DNA from: Pseudoxanthomonas sp. PXM02
GTDB lineage: Bacteria; Pseudomonadota; Gammaproteobacteria; Xanthomonadales; Xanthomonadaceae
Assembly (NCBI RefSeq): GCF_014851805.1
Contig: NZ_JACVAK010000002.1
Coordinates: 1,086,672 to 1,150,671 of the forward strand
Direction: 5' to 3'
DNA: 64,000 bases
A program made the position numbers and the translations under genes. Positions 1 to 7,885 of this stretch are shown piece after piece (position 1 is the stretch's first letter; each line of letters opens with the position of its first letter). Under the pieces are notes generated by a model. The model was not told where the DNA came from, did no database searches, and saw only the letters and a list, made by a program, of their open reading frames with translations.

Positions 1-177
1 GTCTCCGGTATCGACGTGGCCAACGCCGTGGTCGATGCCTATCCGCACATGCGGGTGGTGCTGACGTCGGGCCACCCGCTGTCGCACTTTCCTCCGCTGC
101 CGCAGAACGTCCGCTTCCTGCCCAAGCCTTACCGGGTGAAGCAGTTGATGGAGATCGTCCGCACGCTCGCCCCCTGA
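1..177 (+). CDS. Response regulator receiver domain, C-terminal fragment
   Basis: The reading frame is open from the first base and ends at TGA 175-177, giving the last 58 residues of a protein whose start lies outside the window. The residues VVLTSGHP followed by FLPKPYRVKQLMEIV match beta4-alpha4 and beta5-alpha5 of a CheY-like receiver: a Thr/Ser switch residue, then the invariant Lys in a K-P motif. Nothing follows the receiver fold, so the protein either is a stand-alone receiver or carries the receiver at its C-terminus, as hybrid histidine kinases do. Its partner and target cannot be seen. Confidence 0.7.
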   Translation, partial: VSGIDVANAVVDAYPHMRVVLTSGHPLSHFPPLPQNVRFLPKPYRVKQLMEIVRTLAP

Positions 178-202
178 GCGTCACGGAGGCGGTGTTCCTG
201 AC

Positions 203-718
203 TCAGCAGGGCGGCGGTGCCGCGAACATCCGGCCGGCCACCGCAGGCGTGTAGAAGTCGAGGTAGCGCTGCAGGCCGTGCGGCGGCAGCACTTCCAGCA
301 TGAAGCGGTTCTCCACCCAGACTTCCACCAGGTCGAAGACGCCGCCGCGTTCGCAACAGACGCTGCGCCAGCCTTCGGCGCGGCCGATGGCCAGGATCTC
401 CTCGGTGCTCAGCGGGCTGCTCAGCGCCACGTGGAAACCGCTGTGCTGCTGCAGGTCGCCCTCCTGCCGGATCTGCACCTCCCACGGCATCACCTCGGGA
501 CCCTGCGCTACGCGGGCCGGGTCCGGCTCGCCTTCGCCGGGCGTATGCGCCGACGCATGAGGCAATACCTCCACGCCACAGCCGGAGCCGTCACGCGCAA
601 TGGCGACCCATGCGCCGGGCACCACGGGGAACGGCATCGCCTCGCCGTCGATCAGGCGGGCGAACACTTGGGCGACGCGCTGGGGGTCGCGTGCCGGGAG
701 AGAGAAATGGGCAATCAT
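203..718 (-). CDS. VOC/glyoxalase-like protein
   Basis: A 171-residue protein that starts MIAHFSLPARDPQRVAQVFARLIDG, a usual opening of vicinal-oxygen-chelate proteins, and ends in WVENRFMLEVLPP, resembling a second beta-alpha-beta-beta-beta module. It is cytosolic, with no signal or membrane segment. The start codon overlaps the stop of the upstream TetR gene in an ATGA junction (715-718), so the two genes are translationally coupled and the VOC protein is probably what the regulator controls. The substrate is unknown. Related proteins include glyoxalases, fosfomycin/bleomycin-binding proteins and ring-cleavage dioxygenases; metal ligands could not be assigned with confidence. Confidence 0.6.
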   Translation of the reverse strand: MIAHFSLPARDPQRVAQVFARLIDGEAMPFPVVPGAWVAIARDGSGCGVEVLPHASAHTPGEGEPDPARVAQGPEVMPWEVQIRQEGDLQQHSGFHVALSSPLSTEEILAIGRAEGWRSVCCERGGVFDLVEVWVENRFMLEVLPPHGLQRYLDFYTPAVAGRMFAAPPPC

Positions 719-1356
719 CGGGTCGTCGTCTTCTGGGGGTGATCAAGGGGCAGGTCGCCGCGGGTGCGGAGATCCCGGGACAGTGTTTCCAGGGCCCAGC
801 CGACGGCGCGCGCTGCCTCCGCGCCGCTCAATCCCCATTGCTCACGCAGGGAGAGCCAGGAATAGGCCGAGTAGAGCAGTTGCAGCACCGCGGCCGCCTG
901 CACGCGGTCGGTGTCCGCCAGCGCCGGGTTGTCGGACTGGACGGCGCGCAGGAACGCCTCGCAGCGCACCTCGTTCTGACTGCTGCGCATGTCGCGGCCG
1001 GTCGGACTGACCAGGGTGTTGAGGATGTGGGCGGGCGTAGTGTCGAACGAGGTGAATAGCGGGACCAAACGTTGCGGCATCTCGGCCAGCGTGGCGGGGA
1101 ATCCGCCGGCCACGCCCTGCTGGTCGTTCATGTGCTGCCACAGCGCCTGGTTGAGGTCCGCACGGCTGGGGAAGTGCCGGTACAGGGTGACCTCGGTGAT
1201 GCCGGCTTCCTCCGCGATGCGCTTGGTTGTGACGGAAGCGGCCCCGTCCGGGCTGGCTTCCATCAGCGCGGCGGCCGCGTCCAGGATGCGGGCGCGGGTG
1301 GCATCGGCCTGCTGGCGTCGCAGGTCGGACGTGTAGGAACGGGTCGGCTTATTCAT
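715..1356 (-). CDS. TetR/AcrR family transcriptional regulator
   Basis: A 213-residue one-component repressor. The N-terminal helix-turn-helix spans about residues 41-68 (SVTTKRIAEEAG, then ITEVTLYRHFPSRADL), the canonical TetR DNA-binding module with the LYRHF recognition-helix signature. The remaining 140 residues form the variable ligand-binding and dimerisation domain. It is the first gene of a two-gene unit with the VOC protein, overlapping it by ATGA. A perfect 17-bp palindrome abuts the start codon, so autorepression is very likely. No Shine-Dalgarno sequence is visible upstream, so the message may be leaderless or start very close to the ATG. Confidence 0.88.
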   Translation of the reverse strand: MNKPTRSYTSDLRRQQADATRARILDAAAALMEASPDGAASVTTKRIAEEAGITEVTLYRHFPSRADLNQALWQHMNDQQGVAGGFPATLAEMPQRLVPLFTSFDTTPAHILNTLVSPTGRDMRSSQNEVRCEAFLRAVQSDNPALADTDRVQAAAVLQLLYSAYSWLSLREQWGLSGAEAARAVGWALETLSRDLRTRGDLPLDHPQKTTTR

Positions 1357-1372
1357 GTAAGTAAGACTTACA
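1356..1372. promoter_or_regulatory. Probable TetR operator, perfect palindrome
   Basis: TGTAAGTAAGACTTACA has perfect 7-bp arms around a 3-bp centre. It starts at the first base of the TetR start codon and extends upstream. Its size and symmetry fit a TetR dimer site, and its position would block transcription or initiation of the TetR/VOC unit. Binding by this regulator is inferred from adjacency. Confidence 0.7.
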
Positions 1373-1612
1373 TCAATATCATGAGCGGAGCATGAACCCT
1401 CCGCTGGTGGCTCATGCGTGGCCGCATGCCCATCGGATCCCGAAGGGCGTTCATCGCAGGCCGCCCGCCACTGCCTTGAGCACCGGTACCTGCAAACCTA
1501 AGATGAGGCGGTATCAATGCATGGCATCGCATGTCATGCCCGGTGCCGGACGAACCGGCAGGACCACCGGATGCCGGTCATCCGCCACGCCGGCAGCACA
1601 AGGACAGGACGC

Positions 1613-2143
1613 ATGGGTATCGCGACACTCGAACCGCGGCAATGGCTGTCGAAGCACTGGGTCATCCCCGTCATCCTCGCCGTAGTGGCCGGTGATCTGG
1701 CCTCGGTCTTCTTTGCCGGCTGGACGGATGCCCGGTTCGTCGAAGCCGCATTGCTGTTCGACTTCGTGGTGCTGCTGCCCTGTCTTTACTGGTGGTGCTA
1801 CCGCAGCAAGGGTCGGGCGGCGATCGTGCAGGCGGTCGCGCTCGCGTGTTTCGGCGCCTGGTGCATGGGCAAGCTCGTGCCGGTGGAGCACCGGCATCTG
1901 GTCGACTGGGTCGGCCGCCTGCGGTATGTCGGCCTGGCTGCCCTGTTGCTGCTGGAGATCAAGCTGGGCGTGATGGTCTACAAGGCCGTCGTCTTTTCCG
2001 GCCAATCGAAGCAGGACGCGCAACGCACGTTCGAGTCCGAAGGCATGCCGCGCTGGCTGGCGACGTTCATGGCCTTCGAGGCGTCGCTATGGCGCCGGCT
2101 GTGGCTGTTCGTGCAGCGAATCTTTTCCCGCAGCACCCCGTGA
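1613..2143 (+). CDS. Small integral membrane protein of unknown function
   Basis: 176 residues with about four hydrophobic segments: near residues 16-32 (WVIPVILAVVAGDLASVFF), 42-58, 66-82 and 105-122. The C-terminus is cytoplasm-like and basic (RRLWLFVQRIFSRS). The start at 1613 is chosen because AGGAC precedes it at normal spacing and the hydrophobic topology begins there. The frame is open further upstream, but that part is Arg/His-rich and looks non-coding. I recognise no family. It stands alone between the TetR unit and a convergent racemase gene. Confidence 0.65.
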   Translation: MGIATLEPRQWLSKHWVIPVILAVVAGDLASVFFAGWTDARFVEAALLFDFVVLLPCLYWWCYRSKGRAAIVQAVALACFGAWCMGKLVPVEHRHLVDWVGRLRYVGLAALLLLEIKLGVMVYKAVVFSGQSKQDAQRTFESEGMPRWLATFMAFEASLWRRLWLFVQRIFSRSTP

Positions 2144-2213
2144 CCGCGTGGCCGCGCCGGCGCGTCATGCGACGATCGCGCAGCGCATGAGGTAACCGGC
2201 GTCGGCGATGACC

Positions 2214-2909
2214 TCATGGTGCCAGCGCGGCGTCCACGGCGGCGCCGGCATGCAGCGCAGTGGTGTCGAACAGGGGCACGCGCGCATCCTGTGGACCCAC
2301 CAGCAGGCCGATCTCGGTACAGCCCAGGATGATGGCCTGTGCGCCGCGGGCGACCAGGTCCTCCATGATGCGGCGGTAGGTATCGCGCGACGCATCGCGG
2401 ATCACGCCGCGACACAGTTCGTCATAGATCACGTCATGCACCACGGTGCGGTCCTCGGCGTCCGGCACGAGCACCCGTAGGCCGTGCCGATCCTGCAGGC
2501 GCTGACGATAGAAATCCTGTTCCATCGTGAAGCGCGTGCCCAGCAGGCCGACGGTGCCATGGCCGGCGGTCGTGATGGCGGCGGCGGTGGCATCGGCGAT
2601 GTGCAGCAGTGGAATCGACACCGCGGCTTCCATCTGCGGGGCCACCTTGTGCATGGTGTTGGTGCACAGCACCAGCAGGTCGGCACCGGCAGCCTGCACG
2701 CGACGTGCGGCATCGGCCAGCAGCTCGCCCGCGGTCTGCCAGTCGCCGTCGCGCTGCAATTGCTCGACATCATGGAAGTCGACGCTGTACAGCACCACCT
2801 TGGCCGAATGCAGCCCGCCCAGCCGCGCCTTGATGCCCTCGTTGACCAGGCGGTAGTAGGGCACCGTCGATTCCCAGCTCATCCCGCCAATCAGGCCGAT
2901 CGTCTTCAT
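2214..2909 (-). CDS. Aspartate/glutamate racemase family protein
   Basis: 231 residues starting MKTIGLIGGMSWEST, the standard N-terminus of PLP-independent Asp/Glu racemases. The two catalytic cysteines are visible: Cys82 in LVLCTNTMHK and Cys196 in ILGCTEIGLL, in the two pseudo-symmetric halves. These residues abstract and donate the alpha-proton, interconverting L- and D-amino acids; Asp is the more likely substrate for the GGMSWEST subgroup. The start at 2909 is preferred over an upstream ATG because GGCAGGA lies 6-7 nt before it. The protein is cytosolic and monocistronic, convergent with the membrane protein gene. Confidence 0.85.
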   Translation of the reverse strand: MKTIGLIGGMSWESTVPYYRLVNEGIKARLGGLHSAKVVLYSVDFHDVEQLQRDGDWQTAGELLADAARRVQAAGADLLVLCTNTMHKVAPQMEAAVSIPLLHIADATAAAITTAGHGTVGLLGTRFTMEQDFYRQRLQDRHGLRVLVPDAEDRTVVHDVIYDELCRGVIRDASRDTYRRIMEDLVARGAQAIILGCTEIGLLVGPQDARVPLFDTTALHAGAAVDAALAP

Positions 2910-3069
2910 GCGTGTCCTGCCGCCCATGGATATGGGAAGGGATTATGCGGGCGTCGCACGCCGTGGAGGCTTGAGCGGTTTGACGGGTGAGGGTAGGTTG
3001 CGTTGCACGCGCCGCAGCCCGCGGATGTCGAGCCTGATCCCGCCACCCCATTCCATCGAGGATGCGCCG

Positions 3070-3408
3070 ATGAAATATCTGATCTCCTTTCCCAGTGCGG
3101 CGATGGTGGTGACCGGCGATGCGCTGGAAGCAGCCAGTCGTGATTCGCATGCGGTGATCGAGGATGCGAAAGCCGCGGGGGTCTACGTCTTTGGCGGCGG
3201 CATCGACGAGCGCGTGCCGCCGGTGCTCGTCTCCGGTGACGGTCGCGTGGCCGAGGGAGGCTATCCGTGGGCGCCGCCGCTCAACGGCGGCTTTGCGGTG
3301 TTCGAACTGCCTTCGCGCGATGACGCCATCGCCTGGGCCGCACGTATCGCGCAAGCCTGCCGCTGCGATCAGGAACTGCGGGTGTTCGGGTTCGATCCGG
3401 CCTCGTGA
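3070..3408 (+). CDS. YCII-related domain protein
   Basis: 112 residues beginning MKYLISFPSAAMVV and ending in AAR...ELRVFGFDPAS. The ferredoxin-like beta-alpha-beta pattern and the ending, where a contribution such as ELRVF closes the sheet, match the YCII/DGPF family of small dimeric proteins. That family is frequently found next to ECF sigma factors, but none is adjacent here. No catalytic function can be assigned. The frame is open upstream, but this ATG is where homology-like sequence begins. The gene is divergent from the racemase gene, with about 160 bp of shared upstream DNA. Confidence 0.7.
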   Translation: MKYLISFPSAAMVVTGDALEAASRDSHAVIEDAKAAGVYVFGGGIDERVPPVLVSGDGRVAEGGYPWAPPLNGGFAVFELPSRDDAIAWAARIAQACRCDQELRVFGFDPAS

Positions 3409-3521
3409 GGGTAGTGGTGGGAGGCGCACTACGTCGCGCGCCACAGGGCGCGCGGTGATGAAGCAGTTCATCGGATCCCCGCCCACTTCGCGGGGGCACT
3501 CAATTCCTACGTGGGGTTTCT

Positions 3522-3959
3522 ATGGATACGGCGAAGCGCTTAAGACATCGAAAGGCGATGCGGGGCTGCCTTGTTGCCGTCGTCGCCCTTGGTCTCGTCG
3601 GCTGCAAGATGCGTCCGGCTCTCCTGTCTGCGCGTTCGCACAGCGAACCACAGGAAGAAGTTGTGCAGGTCACGTTGCGGTCTGCCGACGCCGAGAGCAT
3701 CAAGCGTCGACAGATGCATTTCTCGCTCGTGATCGTCAATTGCACGGGGGCGGAAGATCGCTACCCCGCAGAGGCCAGGATCAGCGGCCAGCGCATCGAT
3801 GAGTTTCGTTACCCAACGGACGGGGATACTGTGCAGATAACGGGTCGGATTCCCTTAGGGATTTTTGCCCGGTATGCCCAGCCTTGCGCGCTTCTGCAGG
3901 GCGGCGGCTACTTCACGGGCACCATCAAGTCGAGCAGGGTGCCCATCGATCGCAGATAG
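3522..3959 (+). CDS. Predicted lipoprotein, unknown function
   Basis: 145 residues. After a basic N-terminus (KRLRHRKAMR) comes a short hydrophobic stretch and the lipobox LVGC, with the predicted lipidated Cys at residue 28. The mature part (about 117 residues) has two more cysteines, in NCTG and PCAL, which could form a disulfide, and no family I recognise. An internal ATG at 3558 would give a more ordinary signal-peptide length and is a possible start. This is the first of several small orphan exported or membrane genes that run to about 7.1 kb. Confidence 0.6.
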   Translation: MDTAKRLRHRKAMRGCLVAVVALGLVGCKMRPALLSARSHSEPQEEVVQVTLRSADAESIKRRQMHFSLVIVNCTGAEDRYPAEARISGQRIDEFRYPTDGDTVQITGRIPLGIFARYAQPCALLQGGGYFTGTIKSSRVPIDRR

Positions 3960-4026
3960 GGGTGTACTGTTCATCCACGCCGGACCACGCTTCGCGGATC
4001 GGTCTGACTCAGGCGCCAGGTACCCT

Positions 4027-4485
4027 ATGAAACTTGCCGTAACACTGCTGCTGGCGTCGGTGGCCTGGTCCGCTCAGGCGGCCGGGCCGGCCACACCCCC
4101 GTCCGGACTGGTGGAGACATCGTGCTCCTTCATGTTCTCCACGGACGAAGGGGAGTCCAGATTCGTGGAGGTGCCAGGATTGAGCGTGCTGCATCCGCCG
4201 GCATCGCAACCGAAGTTGGACGTACAGCTCGATCCGGGCATATCCATGGACGGCGTTGTCTGCTGGCGCTCGCGGGCGGAGATAGGGCCCAATGACGACT
4301 GGGCTGCCGGAACCGGCGTTCCTCTGTACATCAAACAGGAAGGCGATGCTGCCGACAGCACCGTTCTTGTGCTGGAGCTCACGGAGGTGGGTTATCGGGT
4401 ACGCGTTGTTTCCGGGCCGGAACTCTCCAGCGAACAGGCTGACCAGACCGTCTCTCATATTGAGCGCTTCAACTTGCGTCGCTAG
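4027..4485 (+). CDS. Exported protein of unknown function
   Basis: 152 residues with a clean Sec signal peptide: MKLAVTLLLASVAWSAQA, probable cleavage after AQA at residue 18. The mature protein has two cysteines (SCSF and VCWR), suggesting one disulfide in the periplasm. CCAGGTA upstream serves as a modest ribosome site for the ATG at 4027; the open frame before it has no coding character. No domain is recognised. It is separated from its neighbours by ordinary intergenic spacers and is probably monocistronic. Confidence 0.62.
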   Translation: MKLAVTLLLASVAWSAQAAGPATPPSGLVETSCSFMFSTDEGESRFVEVPGLSVLHPPASQPKLDVQLDPGISMDGVVCWRSRAEIGPNDDWAAGTGVPLYIKQEGDAADSTVLVLELTEVGYRVRVVSGPELSSEQADQTVSHIERFNLRR

Positions 4486-4582
4486 AGTGGCGCCGTCAGC
4501 CCGTTCGACCCGACGCCGCCTCGTGGGCCGGCATGGTCCAGGCGCTGGCATGCTTTACCCATGGCTTCTACGGAAAGGAACA

Positions 4583-4798
4583 ATGAGCAGGAATCTCGGA
4601 CTCTCGAACATCTATCTCGGGGTGGGTGCCGCGCTGATCGCCATGGCAGTGATCGCACTGGTCGCCGCGTTTGTTGTTCCATCGGAGGCCGCTTTCTTTG
4701 CGATCGGCCAGATAGCCGGTTTCTGTTTCGTCTCGGGCGCGGTGCTGTATGTCATTGGTCGCATTGCGCGAGTCAGGCGCCCGGGTGCCCAGGCCTGA
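4583..4798 (+). CDS. Small two-helix membrane protein
   Basis: 71 residues, almost all membrane: helix one about residues 6-30 (IYLGVGAALIAMAVIALVAAF), helix two about 37-58, then a basic tail RIARVRRPGAQA. A strong ribosome site, GGAAAGGAACA, precedes the ATG at 4583 at ideal spacing, which supports this short frame as a real gene. Function unknown. Confidence 0.6.
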   Translation: MSRNLGLSNIYLGVGAALIAMAVIALVAAFVVPSEAAFFAIGQIAGFCFVSGAVLYVIGRIARVRRPGAQA

Positions 4799-4877
4799 CA
4801 TGTCATTGATGTCGAAGCAGATGGGTCTTCCACTGAAGCCGCTTCTTGGCTCGGCTTGATTCAGGAGTCAGGTGCTT

Positions 4878-5348
4878 ATGAATCTCTCTGACTATTTGAT
4901 AGACCAACAAGGTCATGACTGGAGCACGATCCTGGCGGACTGGGCGTGGCTGCTGCCAACCGATCTGACGGTGTGGATGGTCAACCGGTTCGGTGATCTG
5001 ATCTTTGTTCCGGAAGACGGGACTGTCCATTTCCTGGACATCGGTGCCGGTTCGGTCACCCAGCTTGCGCAAAGTCGCGAAGACTTCTCGATGCTCGTTG
5101 ACCTCTGGGAAAATGCGGACAACTGGCTGTTGATCTCGCTCACTGACGGGTGCGTTGCAGCGGGCCACATGCTCGGTCCCGGTCAGTGCTACACGTTCAA
5201 ACTCGCGCCGGTCTTTGGCGGCCAATACGCCCTCGACAACATTGCGGTCGGCGACCTGGTCGTCAACTACAGTCTGCTCGCGCAGATTCATAGACAGATA
5301 AAGGACCTTCCTGACGGCGCCCAGATCAAGCTTGTGCTGGATGCCTGA
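4878..5348 (+). CDS. DUF1851 / T6SS immunity protein Tdi1-like
   Basis: 156 residues. The C-terminal section GGQYALDNIAVGDLVVNYS followed by LLAQIHRQIKDLPDG fits the DUF1851 (Tdi1 C-terminal) domain, found in the immunity protein against the Agrobacterium type VI DNase effector Tde1 and in many orphan relatives. ATG 4878 is chosen over GTG 4872 because AGGAG (4864-4868) is correctly spaced only for the ATG. No toxin or VgrG/PAAR gene adjoins it, so it would be an orphan immunity gene or a protein recruited to another task. Family assignment is fairly good; the immunity role is inferred. Confidence 0.62.
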   Translation: MNLSDYLIDQQGHDWSTILADWAWLLPTDLTVWMVNRFGDLIFVPEDGTVHFLDIGAGSVTQLAQSREDFSMLVDLWENADNWLLISLTDGCVAAGHMLGPGQCYTFKLAPVFGGQYALDNIAVGDLVVNYSLLAQIHRQIKDLPDGAQIKLVLDA

Positions 5349-5516
5349 GCACGCATTCAGACAGACTGCTGGCCCGACGATCTTGATATCAGGTGCAGCG
5401 TTGTCTTCGCCGAAGTGGTTCACGTTATTCAAGCCGAGGTCGCTCTTTGGCGAGGTTTACACTTCAAGTCGTTCGCCACTGATCGGCGTTTTCCCGTCCT
5501 GAGTGAGGCGTGCTGC

Positions 5517-5756
5517 ATGCGCAAAGTCGTCCGACCTGTCGCGATCTTCGTCCTGCTTTACCTGATCGCCAGCCTGATCCTCTATCTCGGGATGCCTCAT
5601 CTCTTGGCGTGGCACGAGGCGGCCTGCGCCTCACCTTCCAGACTGTGTTCGTCTTCCACCCTGTTCCTTTCCTACTGGTGGCTGGCCTGGTTACCCATGC
5701 TTGCCATCGTTACCCTACTGATAGACAGGATTCTTGCCAGGCGGCGCGTGGCCTGA
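5517..5756 (+). CDS. Small membrane protein
   Basis: 79 residues with two hydrophobic helices: residues 7-23 (PVAIFVLLYLIASLILY) and about 51-68 (WWLAWLPMLAIVTLLI), separated by a loop with two cysteines (EAACASPSRLC) that would face the periplasm. It ends in a basic RILARRRVA tail. GTGAGG lies about 10 nt before the ATG. No known family; it belongs to the run of small orphan genes in this region. Confidence 0.52.
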   Translation: MRKVVRPVAIFVLLYLIASLILYLGMPHLLAWHEAACASPSRLCSSSTLFLSYWWLAWLPMLAIVTLLIDRILARRRVA

Positions 5757-5812
5757 CATCCAAACAAGTCTGTCCATTGCACTATTCGGTTCAATACAGA
5801 AATCAGGTGCCC

Positions 5813-6166
5813 ATGACGGATCCCCGCAAACTTCTGGAAGAACTGGAGCTGGCCTTGCTCGATCCTTCCGGTCGGTCAGACGTATCGCTACTGGACCGGC
5901 TGGTTGCCGATGAGTTTGTTGAGGTAGCGGCCAGCGGAAGAACCTTCGGCAAGGACGAGGTGCTCGCCCGCCTGCCATTGGAGACGGGCGTGTCATTCCG
6001 TGCGGACGACGTCTCCGTCAATCTGCTCTCGCCGACCGTTGGGCTGGTCACTTACACCACGACACGCACGGCGGATGGCGTGGCGGTTTCCTCACGGCGC
6101 TGTTCGATCTGGCGCCTTGCGGGAGACCAGTGGCAGATGGTCTACCATCAGGGGACGCTGGCATAG
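5813..6166 (+). CDS. SnoaL/DUF4440-like NTF2-fold protein
   Basis: 117 residues starting MTDPRKLLEELELALLDP. Features match the DUF4440 nuclear-transport-factor-2 fold: an N-terminal helix, LLADEF-like LVADEFVEVAASGRTFGKDE, central strands VSVNLLSPTVGLVTYT and the closing RRCSIWRLAGDQWQMVYHQ. Members are cone-shaped dimers used as isomerases, cyclases or binding proteins. The substrate is unknown and no neighbour suggests one. The start is the ATG at 5813, and the long frame upstream of it is non-coding. Confidence 0.75.
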   Translation: MTDPRKLLEELELALLDPSGRSDVSLLDRLVADEFVEVAASGRTFGKDEVLARLPLETGVSFRADDVSVNLLSPTVGLVTYTTTRTADGVAVSSRRCSIWRLAGDQWQMVYHQGTLA

Positions 6167-6256
6167 AAGGCGGATGCCATCCGGGAATTCATCCGGTCTG
6201 AACCTGTGTTGCGAATCAACCTGGTCCAGACATCGGTCCACAAACAGGAGGTGGGT

Positions 6257-6631
6257 ATGGTCAGGGCCGTTTTCGTTGCACTCTGCATGTGCTTCCCGCT
6301 GTCGGCGATGGCGCAGTCCGCGCCCGATTTCGCCCGGGCCGACGCGCGCGCCGATGCGCAGTGGGAGGATCGCCGCGAAGAGACGTCGGCCTACGCCGAA
6401 GCCTGGGCGGCATTCAACAACGCCCATCATCTCGATGAGCGTGACGGCTGCTACTTCAGGGCCGACGGACAACTGACCCAGGTGCTCGAGATCGATGCCA
6501 ATGGGAAGGTGGTCGGCTACTTCACGGACCAGGACAACGGCCGCTCCCAGTGCTGGCGTACGACGTATCTGGGCGTGGTGTTCCCCAAGCCGCCGTTCGC
6601 ACCGTACTGGCACAAGCTGGTGATGCAGTGA
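6257..6631 (+). CDS. Exported small protein, shared family with 22189-22578 and a cassette gene
   Basis: 124 residues. A signal peptide MVRAVFVALCMCFPLSAMA with probable cleavage after AMA (residue 19) follows a very strong ribosome site CAGGAGGTGGGT. The C-terminal half has IDANGKVVGYF, then a Cys and FPKPPFAPYWHKLVM. The same order (a beta turn with G+V, an aromatic, a Cys about 17 residues later, then a Pro/Phe-rich end) occurs in the product of 22189-22578 and in the cassette gene at 63094-63453. The family is unnamed to me. Probably periplasmic; function unknown. Confidence 0.6.
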   Translation: MVRAVFVALCMCFPLSAMAQSAPDFARADARADAQWEDRREETSAYAEAWAAFNNAHHLDERDGCYFRADGQLTQVLEIDANGKVVGYFTDQDNGRSQCWRTTYLGVVFPKPPFAPYWHKLVMQ

Positions 6632-6695
6632 TATCCCATCGGCCCGTCAGTCCGGGCGAGTCGCGCGTCGCGGCTCGTATCAGGCCCCAGCATTG

Positions 6696-7121
6696 ATGGG
6701 CATCGAAGATCGCATCATCCAGGCCAGGGGCGGTGGCGTCATCGTGGGGATTCGCGCTGTGCAGGGATGCACGCTTGAAGACGCAGCCGGCCACTTCGGC
6801 CTGTTTCCAGAACGTGCGCACTACTTCGAGATCGATGCAGCGGAAGCGCAGGCGGTGCTGGTGGCCGTGCTTTCCCGGGACATGGCGTACGGCATCAATC
6901 TTGTTCCGCCGGATGAAGCACAGGCGCTGGCGGCGGCGTTCGTGGGCCAGTTCGCGAAGGAGTCAGCCGGGTACTACACCAACGGCGACTATGGAAAGCC
7001 GAAGACCACATCCGGCGTTGGTCCGGGCTGGAATCCGGTAACGGACGCCACGTTCGATACGGGCGTGCTTGTGGTCTCGCCCTCGCGGATCGCGTGCGCA
7101 TGGTTCATGGATGAGGACTAG
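6696..7121 (+). CDS. Hypothetical protein
   Basis: 141 residues, soluble, acidic, no signal sequence. It begins MGIEDRIIQARGGGVIVG and ends VVSPSRIACAWFMDED. The pattern of an initial mixed segment, a helical middle (EAQALAAAFVGQFAKESAG) and a Trp-containing closing strand is seen in some immunity-type proteins, but I cannot place it in a family. The ATG at 6696 is preferred to the adjoining TTG. It follows the exported protein gene by about 65 bp, so co-transcription is possible. Confidence 0.5.
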   Translation: MGIEDRIIQARGGGVIVGIRAVQGCTLEDAAGHFGLFPERAHYFEIDAAEAQAVLVAVLSRDMAYGINLVPPDEAQALAAAFVGQFAKESAGYYTNGDYGKPKTTSGVGPGWNPVTDATFDTGVLVVSPSRIACAWFMDED

Positions 7122-7225
7122 CGCCTCGTGTTGGCGCGGCGCCCAGATAGTGGGTGTACCCCGGATGAGTCGATCCAGCGCATCGCGTGGCGGGTAGAAT
7201 CGGGCCTCCTGTGCGAGAGGTCGTC

Positions 7226-7885
7226 ATGAAGAAGGATCTACCTTGGACTGCCGTGGAACCGGCCGGGGACCGATACTTGGGAAATGTCGCCCGGGAGTAC
7301 CTGGCAGAGCGCGTCGACAAGCCGGTGTGGGCTGCTGAAGACCGGGCGGTTCGCGACTATCTTTCTTCGCTGTCGCCCGGCGCTCGCGTCCTGGACGTCC
7401 CGTTCGGCACTGGTCGTTTCGCCCCCGTCTATCTCGAGCGTGGCTTGCAGGTCGCCGGGATCGATATTTCGGCTGACATGCTCTCGGTCGCACGCGAGGA
7501 GTTCGGTCCTGCGATCGACCATATGGATATCCGGGTGGGCGACGCGCTGAGCCTGCCATTTGAGGATGGAGTGTTCGATGCCGTTGTGTCGATCCGTTTC
7601 CTTGAGTCGATCATCCCTTGGGCAGACGTCGAAGCTTGCCTGCGCGAGTTCGCGCGCGTCTGCCGTGGTATCGCGGTCGTGCGCCTCAACAATCGGCTCG
7701 ACACCCAGCCGCCCGCAGTGGCGCCTGCTCCGTCCGAACGCATGGGATCGAGGTTCTATCTCCCCGAAGTCACCGCCCTTGTCGAGCGCTGCGGCTGGCG
7801 TCTTGCCGACAGTGTCGTCGTGCAGATGGACAAGGACGGAAAGGGCGAGAAGCGCGTGGCGCTTCTGCAGCGACTCACCCCCTGA
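7226..7885 (+). CDS. Class I SAM-dependent methyltransferase
   Basis: 219 residues with the Rossmann-type methyltransferase motifs in order: motif I VLDVPFGTGRFAPVY (about residues 56-70), the acidic SAM-ribose loop VAGIDISADML, then GDALSLPFEDGVFDAVVSIR as motifs II/III and a C-terminal FYLPEVTALVERCGW region like the Methyltransf_11/25 families. GAGAGG at 7215-7220 sets the start at 7226. A TAGAAT hexamer at 7195-7200 could be the -10 element, with no good -35. The methyl acceptor is unknown. Confidence 0.82.
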   Translation: MKKDLPWTAVEPAGDRYLGNVAREYLAERVDKPVWAAEDRAVRDYLSSLSPGARVLDVPFGTGRFAPVYLERGLQVAGIDISADMLSVAREEFGPAIDHMDIRVGDALSLPFEDGVFDAVVSIRFLESIIPWADVEACLREFARVCRGIAVVRLNNRLDTQPPAVAPAPSERMGSRFYLPEVTALVERCGWRLADSVVVQMDKDGKGEKRVALLQRLTP

